Of a DNA stretch of 40,026 nucleotides, positions 7,225-14,276 are shown one piece after another (the first letter of the stretch is position 1; each line of letters starts with the position of its first letter). A program made the translations under genes and the position numbers. Source of the stretch: a virus; the IMG/VR virus record IMGVR_UViG_3300010371_000066, positions 1 through 40,026 of that record. One strand, 5' to 3'. The notes under the pieces are model-generated. The model saw only the letters and a program-made list of their open reading frames with translations. It was not told the DNA's origin and made no database searches.

Positions 7225-7860
7225 ATGATCGCTGCGCTCTACGTCCAGAAAAACGGCTGCTATTCAGGGATGGCAGACGTTGACACATGGGACCAGGAGC
7301 GCGATGCGCGGCTCTACGATGGGCCTTGGCCGGTCGTGGCTCACCCCCCATGCCAGCGGTGGAGCAAGTTCTACTTCGGAAGCCCCGCGAAGGTGGCGGC
7401 GGGGCACGCCAGGCTTGCGAAGGGCGACGACGGCGGGTGCTTTGCTGCGGCCCTGGCTGCCGTGCGGAAGTGGGGCGGTGTCCTTGAGCATCCCGCGCGC
7501 TCGCACGCGTGGCGGCACTTCGGGCTGATTGCGCCGCCGTCGAGTGGCGGATGGGTGGCGGCGGGCGACGGCATCGGCTGGACGTGCCGTGTTGACCAGA
7601 GCTGCTACGGCCACCGCGCGCAGAAGCCGACGTGGCTCTATGCCGTGCGCTGCAAGCTGCCTTCGTTGAACTGGAAGCGGGAGAAGCGACCGGACCCCGA
7701 TGGGCGCAGCCGGCGCGGCATCCTGGCTTTGATGGACCACCGCGAACGGGACGCAACCCCGCCAGCGTTTCGGGATTTGCTCTTGTCTTTGGCGAGCACA
7801 GCGAGCGCGCCGAAGGCGCGCACTGAATTCCCTGCACCGAGGGAGGAACACGACACATGA
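7225..7860 (+). CDS. PPC-motif DNA methylase-like protein, 211 aa
   Basis: ATG at 7225 directly follows the previous stop. The protein has VVAHPPCQRW (residues 37-46) and GGVLEHPARS (84-93), spaced like motifs IV (PPC) and VI (ENV) of cytosine-5 methyltransferases. It lacks an obvious N-terminal SAM-binding FxGxG motif and has EHP instead of ENV. Similar phage proteins are usually annotated as hypothetical or Dcm-like (recalled). It could be a minimal or inactive methylase, or another enzyme that reuses the PPC loop on a pyrimidine base. It lies in the early operon, so an effect on DNA base modification is plausible but unproven. Confidence 0.55.
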   Translation: MIAALYVQKNGCYSGMADVDTWDQERDARLYDGPWPVVAHPPCQRWSKFYFGSPAKVAAGHARLAKGDDGGCFAAALAAVRKWGGVLEHPARSHAWRHFGLIAPPSSGGWVAAGDGIGWTCRVDQSCYGHRAQKPTWLYAVRCKLPSLNWKREKRPDPDGRSRRGILALMDHRERDATPPAFRDLLLSLASTASAPKARTEFPAPREEHDT

Positions 7861-8120
7861 AAAAGAATAGGAAGGCGCTCGCCGCGCGGGCTGGCCGAGA
7901 ACTGTTGAACCTGATCGTCAAGATGGGCTGCCCGACGTGCGGTGCCACCTCGGACGTGACGGGCATCGACGAAAATGTGAGGCTGTGGCCGCACAACATC
8001 GGAGGCGCGGAGGACGGCAAGCCGTGCCCCACTGGCGAGCAAAAGGTGCGAGTCCTCGACGCGCTAGCCGCGCGCAGCGCCCCCGCCAGCCCTCGCCCTC
8101 ATTCTCGGAGGGCGAGATGA
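7857..8120 (+). CDS. Small Cys-containing protein, 87 aa
   Basis: ATGA overlap with the previous gene. There is a basic helical N terminus, then MGCPTCGATSDVTGID and later GGAEDGKPCPT, with Cys and His positions that could bind zinc. The C terminus is low-complexity. Function unknown. Confidence 0.6.
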   Translation: MKKNRKALAARAGRELLNLIVKMGCPTCGATSDVTGIDENVRLWPHNIGGAEDGKPCPTGEQKVRVLDALAARSAPASPRPHSRRAR

Positions 8121-8344
8121 GCACGCCACGCGAGCAAATCAAAGACCTGAAGGCGGAGGTGGAGCGTCTCCGCTCGCGGCTCACCGCCGCAGAGAACGCC
8201 ATCGCGTGGGCCACCGGGACAATTCCCGTGCCGCCGTTCGGGTGGTTCCACGAAGAGATGGCAGCGGCGGAAGCGGCCGGACGTGGCAGGTACTGGTGGC
8301 GCAGCCCCATGCGCTCCATCGCCGCCACGAAGGGGGAGAAGTAA
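8117..8344 (+). CDS. Hypothetical protein with N-terminal coiled coil, 75 aa
   Basis: ATG at 8117 overlaps the preceding stop after GGAGGGCGAG. Residues 5-30 form a short coiled coil (IKDLKAEVERLRSRLTAAEN), followed by an aromatic segment (FGWFHEEM...RYWWRSPM). Similar small proteins occur in many phages. Role unknown. This is the last clear gene before the integrase region. Confidence 0.6.
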   Translation: MSTPREQIKDLKAEVERLRSRLTAAENAIAWATGTIPVPPFGWFHEEMAAAEAAGRGRYWWRSPMRSIAATKGEK

Positions 8345-8350
8345 GCCACC

Positions 8351-8782
8351 GTGTCCTCTCCTGCTGCTGCTAGAGAGCATTGCGCTGGCCCCTGGTTCTG
8401 TGAGGGCTGTGCGGCACGCTACTGCGGCGGCGTTTCCGTGAAGAGCTTCAGGAGGCATTTGCGCCCACTGACAGATCCGTCGTATGTGGGCGATCTCCCG
8501 CGCTGGCACAAATCCGACCTCGACAGCGCCATGCGGCAGAGCAGGAGGGGATCTTGGGGGGCAAACGAGCAGCGTTCCACGTCAAGGCCCGCGCCGGAAG
8601 TCCCTTCTGGCAGTTCCACTGCACAATCGACGGACAGCCCATCCGCGAAGCCCTCAACGTCACGATCGCGGAAGACCCGAACAAAAGAAAGGCTGGCCGA
8701 GAAGCTGCGGCGCGCTACCTCCACCACTGTGCCCGCCTCGGCTCAAAGCCTGCGCCTGTTGCCGTCGAACAAGACACCATGA
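8351..8782 (+). CDS. Doubtful ORF upstream of and overlapping integrase
   Basis: GTG at 8351 opens a 143-codon frame. Its first ~65 codons (Cys pattern CAGPWFCEGCAARYCGG, then PLTDPSYVGDLPRW) look protein-like. The rest overlaps the integrase by 229 bases in another frame and reads as low-complexity Ser/Arg. Either the true gene was truncated by a frameshift near 8550 or only the upstream part once coded. An excisionase would be expected near here, but no excisionase motif is visible. Confidence 0.3.
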   Translation: MSSPAAAREHCAGPWFCEGCAARYCGGVSVKSFRRHLRPLTDPSYVGDLPRWHKSDLDSAMRQSRRGSWGANEQRSTSRPAPEVPSGSSTAQSTDSPSAKPSTSRSRKTRTKERLAEKLRRATSTTVPASAQSLRLLPSNKTP

Positions 8783-9627
8783 CGCTGCTCGAGCAGTACG
8801 TGGATACAGATCTTGCCGCCCGAGCGCGCAAGCGGGGCCCGCGCTACGCCGAGATCGAGGAAACGCGGCTGGTCAAGTACGTGGTGCCGAGATTCCCGCT
8901 GATCAGCATGATCACCCGTCAGACATGGGAAGAGGCGCAAGGGACCATGCGCGGCGTAAAGTTGAGCACAATTCAGCGCGTCACGGTCAGCCTGCGGCTG
9001 TTCCTGCGCTATTGCGTGCGCATTGGGGCGATTCTGGCCCTGCCCATGCTCACCGCACCGTCAGGGACGGAGGCCGCAGCGGATGCGAGCCAAAGGCGGG
9101 CTTTCACGGAAGGGGAGCGGGATCGGTTTCTGCGGGAGGTCCGCAAGTTGAATGCCCGAGCTGGCCGAGTCTACACCGCCCTGCTCTACACCGCATTGCG
9201 CAAGGGGGCGCTGGAGAAGATGCTGCCGGGGTGGATCGACTGGCGCGCCAACCGCGTTACCTTCCCGCCCGGCACCCTCAAGAGCCGCAAGGCCCGCTCG
9301 TTCTGGCTGCACCCGCTGGCGCGCAAGGCCATCAAGGCAGAGATGGGGTTTCGGCGAAACAACTTGCCCGTGTTTGGACGATTCGACTACGACTCCCACA
9401 ACGAGCGCTCAGGCCTCTTCTGGACAGCCTGCAGGCGTGCGCGCATCCCCTTCGATGGCCTGACAGCCCACCACGTCACGCGGCACACAGCCTGCACCAT
9501 CGCAGGCAACAACGGGGCCACCCTGGCCGAATTGATGGCGCTCGGAGGATGGGATACACCGGCAATGGCTATGCGTTATTTGCACTTGGACGCACAGCAA
9601 GGAAGGAAGGCGGTCGAACGGCTTTGA
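8554..9627 (+). CDS. int: Tyrosine integrase
   Basis: A 357-aa site-specific recombinase that would integrate and excise the prophage. The start is TTG at 8554, five bases after AGGAGG (8543-8548), and no in-frame ATG is as well placed. The catalytic set is visible: R216 in TALRKGAL, K243 in TLKSRKAR, H307-x2-R310 in HHVTRHT, W333 in LGGW, and nucleophile Y342 in MRYLHL. Residues ~75-165 form the core-binding domain. A basic N-terminal region of about 60 residues would bind arm sites. It lies at the end of the rightward operon, directly upstream of the candidate attP, as in lambda-type phages. No serine-recombinase features are present. Confidence 0.93.
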   Translation: MGGKRAAFHVKARAGSPFWQFHCTIDGQPIREALNVTIAEDPNKRKAGREAAARYLHHCARLGSKPAPVAVEQDTMTLLEQYVDTDLAARARKRGPRYAEIEETRLVKYVVPRFPLISMITRQTWEEAQGTMRGVKLSTIQRVTVSLRLFLRYCVRIGAILALPMLTAPSGTEAAADASQRRAFTEGERDRFLREVRKLNARAGRVYTALLYTALRKGALEKMLPGWIDWRANRVTFPPGTLKSRKARSFWLHPLARKAIKAEMGFRRNNLPVFGRFDYDSHNERSGLFWTACRRARIPFDGLTAHHVTRHTACTIAGNNGATLAELMALGGWDTPAMAMRYLHLDAQQGRKAVERL

Positions 9628-9646
9628 GCGTTTTGTGCGTTACGGA

Positions 9647-9660
9647 GCCCCGCAAGGGGC
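9647..9660 (+). terminator. Short hairpin after integrase
   Basis: GCCCC-GCAA-GGGGC, a 5-bp stem with a GNRA-type loop, 20 bases after the integrase stop. No T-run follows, so it is a weak terminator candidate or simply a structured element within attP. Confidence 0.35.
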
Positions 9661-9694
9661 ATTCAAGGGGTAGTCACTGACCCCGCTTCACTCT

Positions 9695-9738
9695 GGCCCC
9701 CTGGCGGAACAGGCAGACGCAGTGGACTCAAAATGCAC
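9695..9738 (+). other. attP: Partial tRNA-Leu(CAA)-like sequence, candidate attP core
   Basis: The sequence reads as the 5' part of a leucine tRNA: 7-base acceptor strand (9695-9701), TG, D arm GCG...CGC with the usual 11-base loop (9704-9720), and anticodon arm GTGGA-CTCAAAA-TGCAC with one mismatch and anticodon CAA. It stops there; no T arm, 3' acceptor strand or CCA follows. A truncated tRNA beside an integrase gene is the classic signature of an attachment site. Here the retained part is the 5' half, whereas tRNA-matching attP cores more often cover the 3' half. Confidence 0.6.
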
Positions 9739-9797
9739 TGCGTTACAGAGTGAAAACGTGGTGTTTTTGTGCGTTTGTTGTGCGTTACGGAGGCGAA

Positions 9798-10037
9798 ATG
9801 GTCTGCACGCCTGAGTGCCTTGCGCCCGGCAACACTCCGGTTCCGGACGTGGTGTTGAAGGGGTGGAAGCCGACCGACCAGCGCGCGCCCAACTACGCGC
9901 CCGGCTGGCTGATCACGGCGTTCGACTACGACCACACCGAATACGGGCGCAGAGCAACGATCGAGGAATGGCGCGAGGCCATCGCTTCCATTTGCGCAGG
10001 CCAAGGAAGCGCTGCGCGCAGCCATCGCCTTTGCTGA
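9798..10037 (+). CDS. Hypothetical protein, 79 aa
   Basis: ATG at 9798, five bases after GGAGG. The reading from 9750 would begin inside the attP region and is less likely. The protein contains PGWLITAFDYDHTEYGRRATIEEWREAI, a folded-looking segment. It is a small unknown at the end of the rightward operon, convergent with the leftward lysis genes nine bases away. Confidence 0.55.
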   Translation: MVCTPECLAPGNTPVPDVVLKGWKPTDQRAPNYAPGWLITAFDYDHTEYGRRATIEEWREAIASICAGQGSAARSHRLC

Positions 10038-10046
10038 AGAGGACGC

Positions 10047-10241
10047 CTAGGCCCTCCCCGCCTTCTGCGTCGGCACGTCATCCCCGGCTACATAGGCGTA
10101 TTCGCCCTTGGCGATGCCGCCGTGCTCTTTCCAGATGACCGTGCGCCGCCAGACCAGCCCGCAGTGCGCACAACGAGCCTCGGTAGACGTAGGCTCGGGG
10201 CTGCCTGGCTCGCACTCGGAGCAGTGGGGGATCACTTCCAC
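10047..10241 (-). CDS. Small zinc-finger-like protein, 64 aa
   Basis: Last gene of the leftward late operon. The GTG at 10241 has GAAGGGGG seven bases upstream. GTG 10235 (overlapping the spanin-like stop) and GTG 10268 are alternatives. HCSECE and ARCAHCGLVW give two C-x2-C pairs, a likely zinc knuckle. Function unknown. Confidence 0.6.
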   Translation of the reverse strand: MEVIPHCSECEPGSPEPTSTEARCAHCGLVWRRTVIWKEHGGIAKGEYAYVAGDDVPTQKAGRA

Positions 10242-10747
10242 GGCAGCACCCCCTTCAGGTACAGCCACGCCCCCGCGCCGAGAACGCCGAGCGCGACGAG
10301 GCCCCAGACGCCAAGGCCGAAGGTGCAGCCGGCGCTGGTGGCGCTCTTGCTGCTGGCCTGAGTGTCGGAGTCCTTCGTCTTCAGCCGCTGCGTGTCAGCA
10401 TCCCTGTTGCCCTGCAGCGTGGTCTGCTGGAGGGCGGGGCCGCGCTGGTCTACGGTGACGGTGCGCTTGACGAGGACGACCGACGCGGGCTCGGACCCCG
10501 GCAGTGCCGAGGCTGCCCGCACGCTCCCCGCGTCGGCCGTGCCCGACGCAAACTCCTCCACTGTGGTCGTAATCGTTTCCGGCCCCGTCTGGATCGTCTC
10601 GGTCTTCAACTCGACGGAGTGCACGGCGGAGTCGACCGCCGTCACCGACCCTACCCTCTGTTCAGCAGAGCGGGAGGTGGTGCAGCAGCAGACGAGGAAC
10701 ACAAGGGCGATGAACTTCGCCCACCATGGAGCACGGAAGGGGTTCAC
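10232..10747 (-). CDS. Spanin-like protein (N-terminal lipobox, C-terminal TM)
   Basis: 171 aa from GTG 10747, which overlaps the endolysin stop (GTGA). A positively charged N terminus is followed by KFIALVFLVCC, a signal peptide ending in Cys residues that could be lipidated. The middle is polar, beta-prone and Thr-rich (ETIQTGPETITTTVEEF). The C terminus has a hydrophobic helix (FGLGVWGLVALGVLGAGAWLYL). An outer-membrane lipoprotein anchor plus an inner-membrane TM in one chain is the topology of unimolecular spanins, which fuse the membranes at lysis in Gram-negative hosts. Assignment rests on topology and the position next to the endolysin. Confidence 0.55.
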   Translation of the reverse strand: MNPFRAPWWAKFIALVFLVCCCTTSRSAEQRVGSVTAVDSAVHSVELKTETIQTGPETITTTVEEFASGTADAGSVRAASALPGSEPASVVLVKRTVTVDQRGPALQQTTLQGNRDADTQRLKTKDSDTQASSKSATSAGCTFGLGVWGLVALGVLGAGAWLYLKGVLPWK

Positions 10748-11193
10748 TTCGGGCAGTCCGCAAGGTTCAATTGCATGTACTTCCCGCCCGTCCACGCCCC
10801 GATCATCAGCGCCTCACGTCGCGCCAGCTTGCCGAGCGCGGGGTGCGAGACGTGAATCCATGACCCGAATTCGTAGATCAGTTGGTCGAACTGCACTTGA
10901 GCGTCGAGGATGCGCCGAACGCACTCCTGCAGCGAATAGCGCGGCGCGATGAAGTCCGCCGCCAACCCTTCGCAATGCTGGCTCGTCGGCTGGCCACCCA
11001 CCGCCGCATTCAATTCGGGCGAGCGATACCCGCTGTTGATGTGCATCGGCCCGAGGGCGAAGCGGCAGTCTTCCAGCACGCCGCGCGCGAGCAACTGCAG
11101 GTTGTTGATGATGTCCTGCGAAGGCGTGTTGTCGATCTCGCGGTGCTGAGTGGCGATCAGTTCTTCCAGCGTGAAGTGCGCGGACAGGTACAT
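10744..11193 (-). CDS. Endolysin, M15-type peptidase
   Basis: 149 aa, ATG at 11193 overlapping the upstream stop. It contains SGYRSPELNAAVGGQPTSQH (residues 54-73), with ligands H73 and D80 in SQHCEGLAADF, and H114/H117 in WIHVSH. This is the zinc-binding arrangement of peptidase M15/D-Ala-D-Ala carboxypeptidase-type endolysins that cut peptidoglycan cross-links. There is no signal peptide, so it needs a holin. Typical length for the family. Confidence 0.85.
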   Translation of the reverse strand: MYLSAHFTLEELIATQHREIDNTPSQDIINNLQLLARGVLEDCRFALGPMHINSGYRSPELNAAVGGQPTSQHCEGLAADFIAPRYSLQECVRRILDAQVQFDQLIYEFGSWIHVSHPALGKLARREALMIGAWTGGKYMQLNLADCPK

Positions 11194-11396
11194 CACATCG
11201 CCTCGCGTTTCTTGAAGGCGCACACGCACCCGCGCGCATGCTCGTCTTCAACCACTGTCGGATCGTCTCCACCTTCGGCAGCACAATGGGCCGCGCATGC
11301 CCTCCACATCTCTGAATGGCCCATCTGAGCATGGCTGCAGCACGTCAATGCCTCGATGATCCCGAGCAGGAGGACAATGCGCAGCCAGTCTTTCAT
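11193..11396 (-). CDS. Small lipoprotein-like lysis-cassette protein, 67 aa
   Basis: Hydrophobic N terminus LRIVLLLGIIEALTCC with a lipobox-like end, then a Cys-rich mature part (ACAAHCAAEGG...GCVCAFKK). It overlaps its neighbours on both sides. It could be an outer-membrane spanin subunit partnering the single-TM protein upstream, or an unrelated envelope protein. Confidence 0.6.
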   Translation of the reverse strand: MKDWLRIVLLLGIIEALTCCSHAQMGHSEMWRACAAHCAAEGGDDPTVVEDEHARGCVCAFKKREAM

Positions 11397-11686
11397 TCGG
11401 GCTCTCGGTCTGAAGCCTGCACCGCTGCAGCCGCTCGAAGGTGAATCCCGGCGCTTTGGAATGCCCGGCGCTGTTCTGCTACTTCTGCCTTCACGCCGCG
11501 CATCTCCACGACCATGCTCTCGAAGACCTTGATCTGCGCGTCCGCCCGCACTTCGTCTCGATAGACCAGCAGGGCCGCGCCAGCCAGAACACCCACCAGC
11601 AGGACGGAGACGAGCACGTTCGGGCGGCCGAGCATTTCGGCTGCCCTGGTGGCCTTGTCGATGGTTTCGGGAACTGCTTCAGCCAT
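11393..11686 (-). CDS. Single-TM protein, candidate holin or inner-membrane spanin
   Basis: 97 aa. Residues ~22-42 (NVLVSVLLVGVLAGAALLVY) form one transmembrane helix. A charged coiled coil follows (RDEVRADAQIKVFES...VKAEVAEQRRAF). No other membrane protein with multiple TMs is seen, so this is the best holin candidate. The coiled-coil periplasmic side would equally suit an inner-membrane spanin. It is located two genes upstream of the endolysin. Confidence 0.6.
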   Translation of the reverse strand: MAEAVPETIDKATRAAEMLGRPNVLVSVLLVGVLAGAALLVYRDEVRADAQIKVFESMVVEMRGVKAEVAEQRRAFQSAGIHLRAAAAVQASDREPE

Positions 11687-11900
11687 GCACTCCCCCTTTG
11701 CGCGTGATCACGCCAGTCTGGAGGTTGATCGACTCGCCTTGCTTGATTCCGTAGGTCCGTGCGATCTCGAGCTGCTTCACCCGGAAGAGGGCTTCTGATG
11801 TCTTGGCTTTCTCTTGGGCGATGGCGCATTCCAGGTCAGCGATACGCAATGCGTCGAGGTCTACCGGGGAGATGGTTTCTGTGGTAGTGGGGTCAGCCAT
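11679..11900 (-). CDS. Hypothetical protein, 73 aa
   Basis: ATG at 11900 has AGGA about eight bases upstream on the minus strand; ATG 11906 is too close to that site. The first half is helical and Glu/Ala-rich. The C terminus (ARTYGIKQGESINLQTGVITRK) resembles small proteins often found near phage lysis genes. Role unknown. Its start region overlaps the divergent lipoprotein start at 11899. Confidence 0.6.
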   Translation of the reverse strand: MADPTTTETISPVDLDALRIADLECAIAQEKAKTSEALFRVKQLEIARTYGIKQGESINLQTGVITRKGGVHG

Positions 11901-12165
11901 GCGCATCTTCCTGTTGGTTCTGGCGCTCGGGTGCGGTGGCAAAGACAAGCTTGCGCGGGACAAGTCCGCAGACATTGGTCAGTCCTGCGATCCGACCGGC
12001 TACAGCGATGGGAGCCCGCCGCCATGCAGCACCCCCGACCTTGTTTGCACCGACGCCTACGCAAACGGATCGGATGTGTGTGTCAGACCAGCCAACCTCG
12101 GATGCGAAGCAAGTCAGACCATGCAGAGCACGCCGTCTGGTTTGGAGATCTGCGCTCCGCATTAG
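11899..12165 (+). CDS. Lipoprotein on opposite strand, probable moron
   Basis: 88 aa, ATG at 11899. MRIFLLVLALGC is a short, strong lipoprotein signal with the lipobox Cys at 12, followed by GGKDK. The mature part is Cys-rich (CDPTGYSDG, CSTPDLVC, CVRPANLGC), compatible with disulfides outside the cytoplasm. It is the only rightward gene inside the leftward late operon. It fits the space exactly, overlapping the fibre stop by four bases and the start of the 73-aa gene. That is the pattern of an inserted, separately expressed gene (lysogenic conversion or superinfection exclusion). No clear promoter was identified. Confidence 0.6.
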   Translation: MRIFLLVLALGCGGKDKLARDKSADIGQSCDPTGYSDGSPPPCSTPDLVCTDAYANGSDVCVRPANLGCEASQTMQSTPSGLEICAPH

Positions 12166-13079
12166 GCTTCCGCGAGGAAAGAAATGCAGTCGAGGTAGAC
12201 AGCATCGCCAACGGCGATGGCCTGGGAGCCATTGCAGACAATCGTGCCGGTCGTAGTGACCGTGATGGAATAGGTCAGCGCACTTCCTCCGGTTGCGCCG
12301 TTATTGGCCGTGAAGACACGAGTGGCCGCAGGACGAAATCCAGCAGGAAGCGGATTGGTAGTCAGAATGTTTCCGGTAGCCCCGCCCGTGCCGTTGGTCA
12401 GCGCTCCCTTGAGCCGGACAATGTTGCATGGGTCTTTCCAGTAGGCGGGGGTGCCCGTTGATGTCCAGCTTGTGTTCGGGGTGAGCGCAGTCACCGCGCT
12501 CGGCGCTGGTGTGCTGCTCGTGCTGCTTGGTCCGCTCGGCCATTTGATCTGCCCCGCGAAGTCCACGCTCAGTTTGGTGGTTGCGTTGTTCACCACGTCG
12601 AGAAGGTTGCCCGCCGTGCGCGTGGCGGTGCTGCGGAGCTGCACATCGGCATTGCCCGTGCTCGATGCGCTGCGATTGCCGGTTACAATCAAGGCGGTGT
12701 CTGCCATGGTCTGAGTAAGGCTGGACCCCGCGACGGTCGTCGAGATGGCCGCAGTCGCGGTGAAGGCACCAAACCCCGAGGCATTGATTGCACAGACGGT
12801 CGTGCCGCCTGCGATGATGTCGATGATGTTCGCGCCAGAATGCCCGAGGCCAGTGTCCGTGTCCCCGCTCCAAGTCAGGTCGGGGACGGTCGCGCTGGTG
12901 CCGTCGTGAAGCTGGAGAATGCCAAGCATGGCACCCTTGGCTGACCTTGAAAGCGAGTCAGTCAACTCCGTGGCGATGTCGGAGGTCAGCGTATTGAACG
13001 TAGACGAGGAGATCGTGGTGCCCGTTACGACGGGCTGGCCAGCAGGCAGGGAATAGGTGCCGGACGAGTTACGGGCCAT
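12162..13079 (-). CDS. Tail fibre-like protein, 305 aa
   Basis: ATG at 13079. The N-terminal ~45 residues (TYSLPAGQPVVTGTTISSSTFNTL) resemble virion-binding ends of phage fibres. The rest is Thr/Ser/Gly-rich, beta-prone sequence with a repetitive character, typical of trimeric fibres. It ends in a folded-looking domain (NIVRLKGALTNG...VYLDCISFLAEA) that could contact a receptor. It lies between internal virion proteins and lysis genes. Confidence 0.75.
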   Translation of the reverse strand: MARNSSGTYSLPAGQPVVTGTTISSSTFNTLTSDIATELTDSLSRSAKGAMLGILQLHDGTSATVPDLTWSGDTDTGLGHSGANIIDIIAGGTTVCAINASGFGAFTATAAISTTVAGSSLTQTMADTALIVTGNRSASSTGNADVQLRSTATRTAGNLLDVVNNATTKLSVDFAGQIKWPSGPSSTSSTPAPSAVTALTPNTSWTSTGTPAYWKDPCNIVRLKGALTNGTGGATGNILTTNPLPAGFRPAATRVFTANNGATGGSALTYSITVTTTGTIVCNGSQAIAVGDAVYLDCISFLAEA

Positions 13080-13133
13080 GCGCCCTCACTTGAAATGCAT
13101 TCGGGTTGGCGGCGGGACTGGAGTCAAGAGGGG

Positions 13134-14276
13134 TCACGGTTCCACCAGGGATTGAGTTGCGGCGGCCGGAGCGCCACGTGCCAGCAGTTGCCGAAGGAGC
13201 GCGCCGGGAGTGCTTTCTGCGGCGGCAGCCAACTTGTCATAAGCGGCTTTCTGGACGGCCGGGTTTTGCAGCATACGGAGAGTGCTGCGCACCATCGGCC
13301 GCGACCCTGCGCCGGCCAGAGCGCCGACCGCGCTTCCAACGGGGCCGCCGATGGCTGTCCCGATCAGCGTCCCTGCTGCGACAGGGCCATAGCGCAATGC
13401 TCTCGCTGAGAGCTGGCGTTTTGCCTCGGCCGTCGATAGAAGTTCTGCCGTGCGTGATTTGAGGGCATCCGAAGCGCCGGTCTTCAATGCCTGCAGTTCG
13501 GCGTCCTTGGCTCCAATGGTCGCGGCTTGGCCGGGAAGGGATTGAAGATTGCTCGCCTCGACTCTCTGTGCGAGGGCAGCGGCGGCGGCTTGCTCTTCTG
13601 GGCCGAGTTTGGTCCCGAAGCGGCCGAGATTTTCTACGAGGCGAGAGCCCTTCTGGACTTCGCCGCCGAGAGAGCCTTTTGCGGAGGCGATCTCTGCTGC
13701 TATTTCGTTGGCGGCCTTTTCGGTGGCTCTGGCGGCCGCGACGGTAGACCCAGCACGTGCAAATCGAGCCAATCCGCGACCCGCTGCAGCCAAGCCTTGC
13801 CCAAGGCCGTATCCAGCAACCCCAACACCAGCCCCGAGAGCAGTATCACGAGCAAGTGATCGCGCATTTTTGCCTTCGGAGTACCCTGCCCCCTGTAATG
13901 CCCCCTGTCCAGCCGCTACGCCAAGCGCAGTTCGACCGGCCAACAGCGGAGACGCAGCCCCGCCCGTAAGCGCCGCACCAGCCAGAGACGGGACCGCACC
14001 GCCCACCGCTTCCGCCGCGCCGTATGCAATCGGATGCTGACTGCGGGCGTTCGCCTCATCGGCTCTCAGTTGGTCGCGCGTCTTTGTGTAGTCTGCCCCG
14101 CCGACAAGATGCTTCCACCCGGCCTCCAGCTCGTCACCGAAGCCTAGGGTTGCGCCTTGAGCGGCACCACGCAGGAGTGCTTCACCAGTGCCGACAGGCT
14201 TCTGCTGAGACACCTCTGGCGCACTCGCCCAGGCAGGCTGCGTCTGTTGCACTTCCGGAGCGTCTTGCCAACCCAT
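13134..14276 (-). CDS. Internal virion / DNA-ejection protein, 380 aa
   Basis: ATG at 14276, adjacent to the stop of the next upstream gene. The pattern GEALLRGAAQGATLGFGDELEA and long Ala/Gly-rich hydrophobic helices (AAEAVGGAVPSLAGAALTGG; PVAAGTLIGTAIGGPVG) are characteristic of podovirus internal proteins that are ejected and form a channel across the envelope. No lytic transglycosylase motif is visible. Position after the tail genes agrees with this role. Confidence 0.7.
   Translation of the reverse strand: MGWQDAPEVQQTQPAWASAPEVSQQKPVGTGEALLRGAAQGATLGFGDELEAGWKHLVGGADYTKTRDQLRADEANARSQHPIAYGAAEAVGGAVPSLAGAALTGGAASPLLAGRTALGVAAGQGALQGAGYSEGKNARSLARDTALGAGVGVAGYGLGQGLAAAGRGLARFARAGSTVAAARATEKAANEIAAEIASAKGSLGGEVQKGSRLVENLGRFGTKLGPEEQAAAAALAQRVEASNLQSLPGQAATIGAKDAELQALKTGASDALKSRTAELLSTAEAKRQLSARALRYGPVAAGTLIGTAIGGPVGSAVGALAGAGSRPMVRSTLRMLQNPAVQKAAYDKLAAAAESTPGALLRQLLARGAPAAATQSLVEP

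Larger units (their letters stand above)
9633..9792 (+). repeat. Direct repeats flanking the tRNA-like fragment (integrase arm sites)
   Basis: TTGTGCGTTACGGAG occurs exactly at 9633-9647 and 9778-9792. A diverged copy, TGCGTTACAGAG, lies at 9739-9750, and a partial TTGTGCGTT at 9767-9775. All are in the same orientation around the tRNA-Leu-like sequence, as expected for arm-type binding sites of a tyrosine integrase. The last copy also supplies the GGAG ribosome-binding site of the next gene. Confidence 0.6.

Noticed and set aside
9695-9750. A functional phage tRNA-Leu gene
   Set aside because: No T arm, variable arm or 3' acceptor strand can be found downstream; only the 5' part matches.
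11893-12162. Minus-strand ORF opposite the lipoprotein
   Set aside because: Its translation lacks protein-like pattern, whereas the plus strand has a clear lipoprotein signal.
12162-13079. Diversity-generating retroelement target
   Set aside because: No reverse transcriptase gene, template repeat or Acc gene was seen anywhere in the window.
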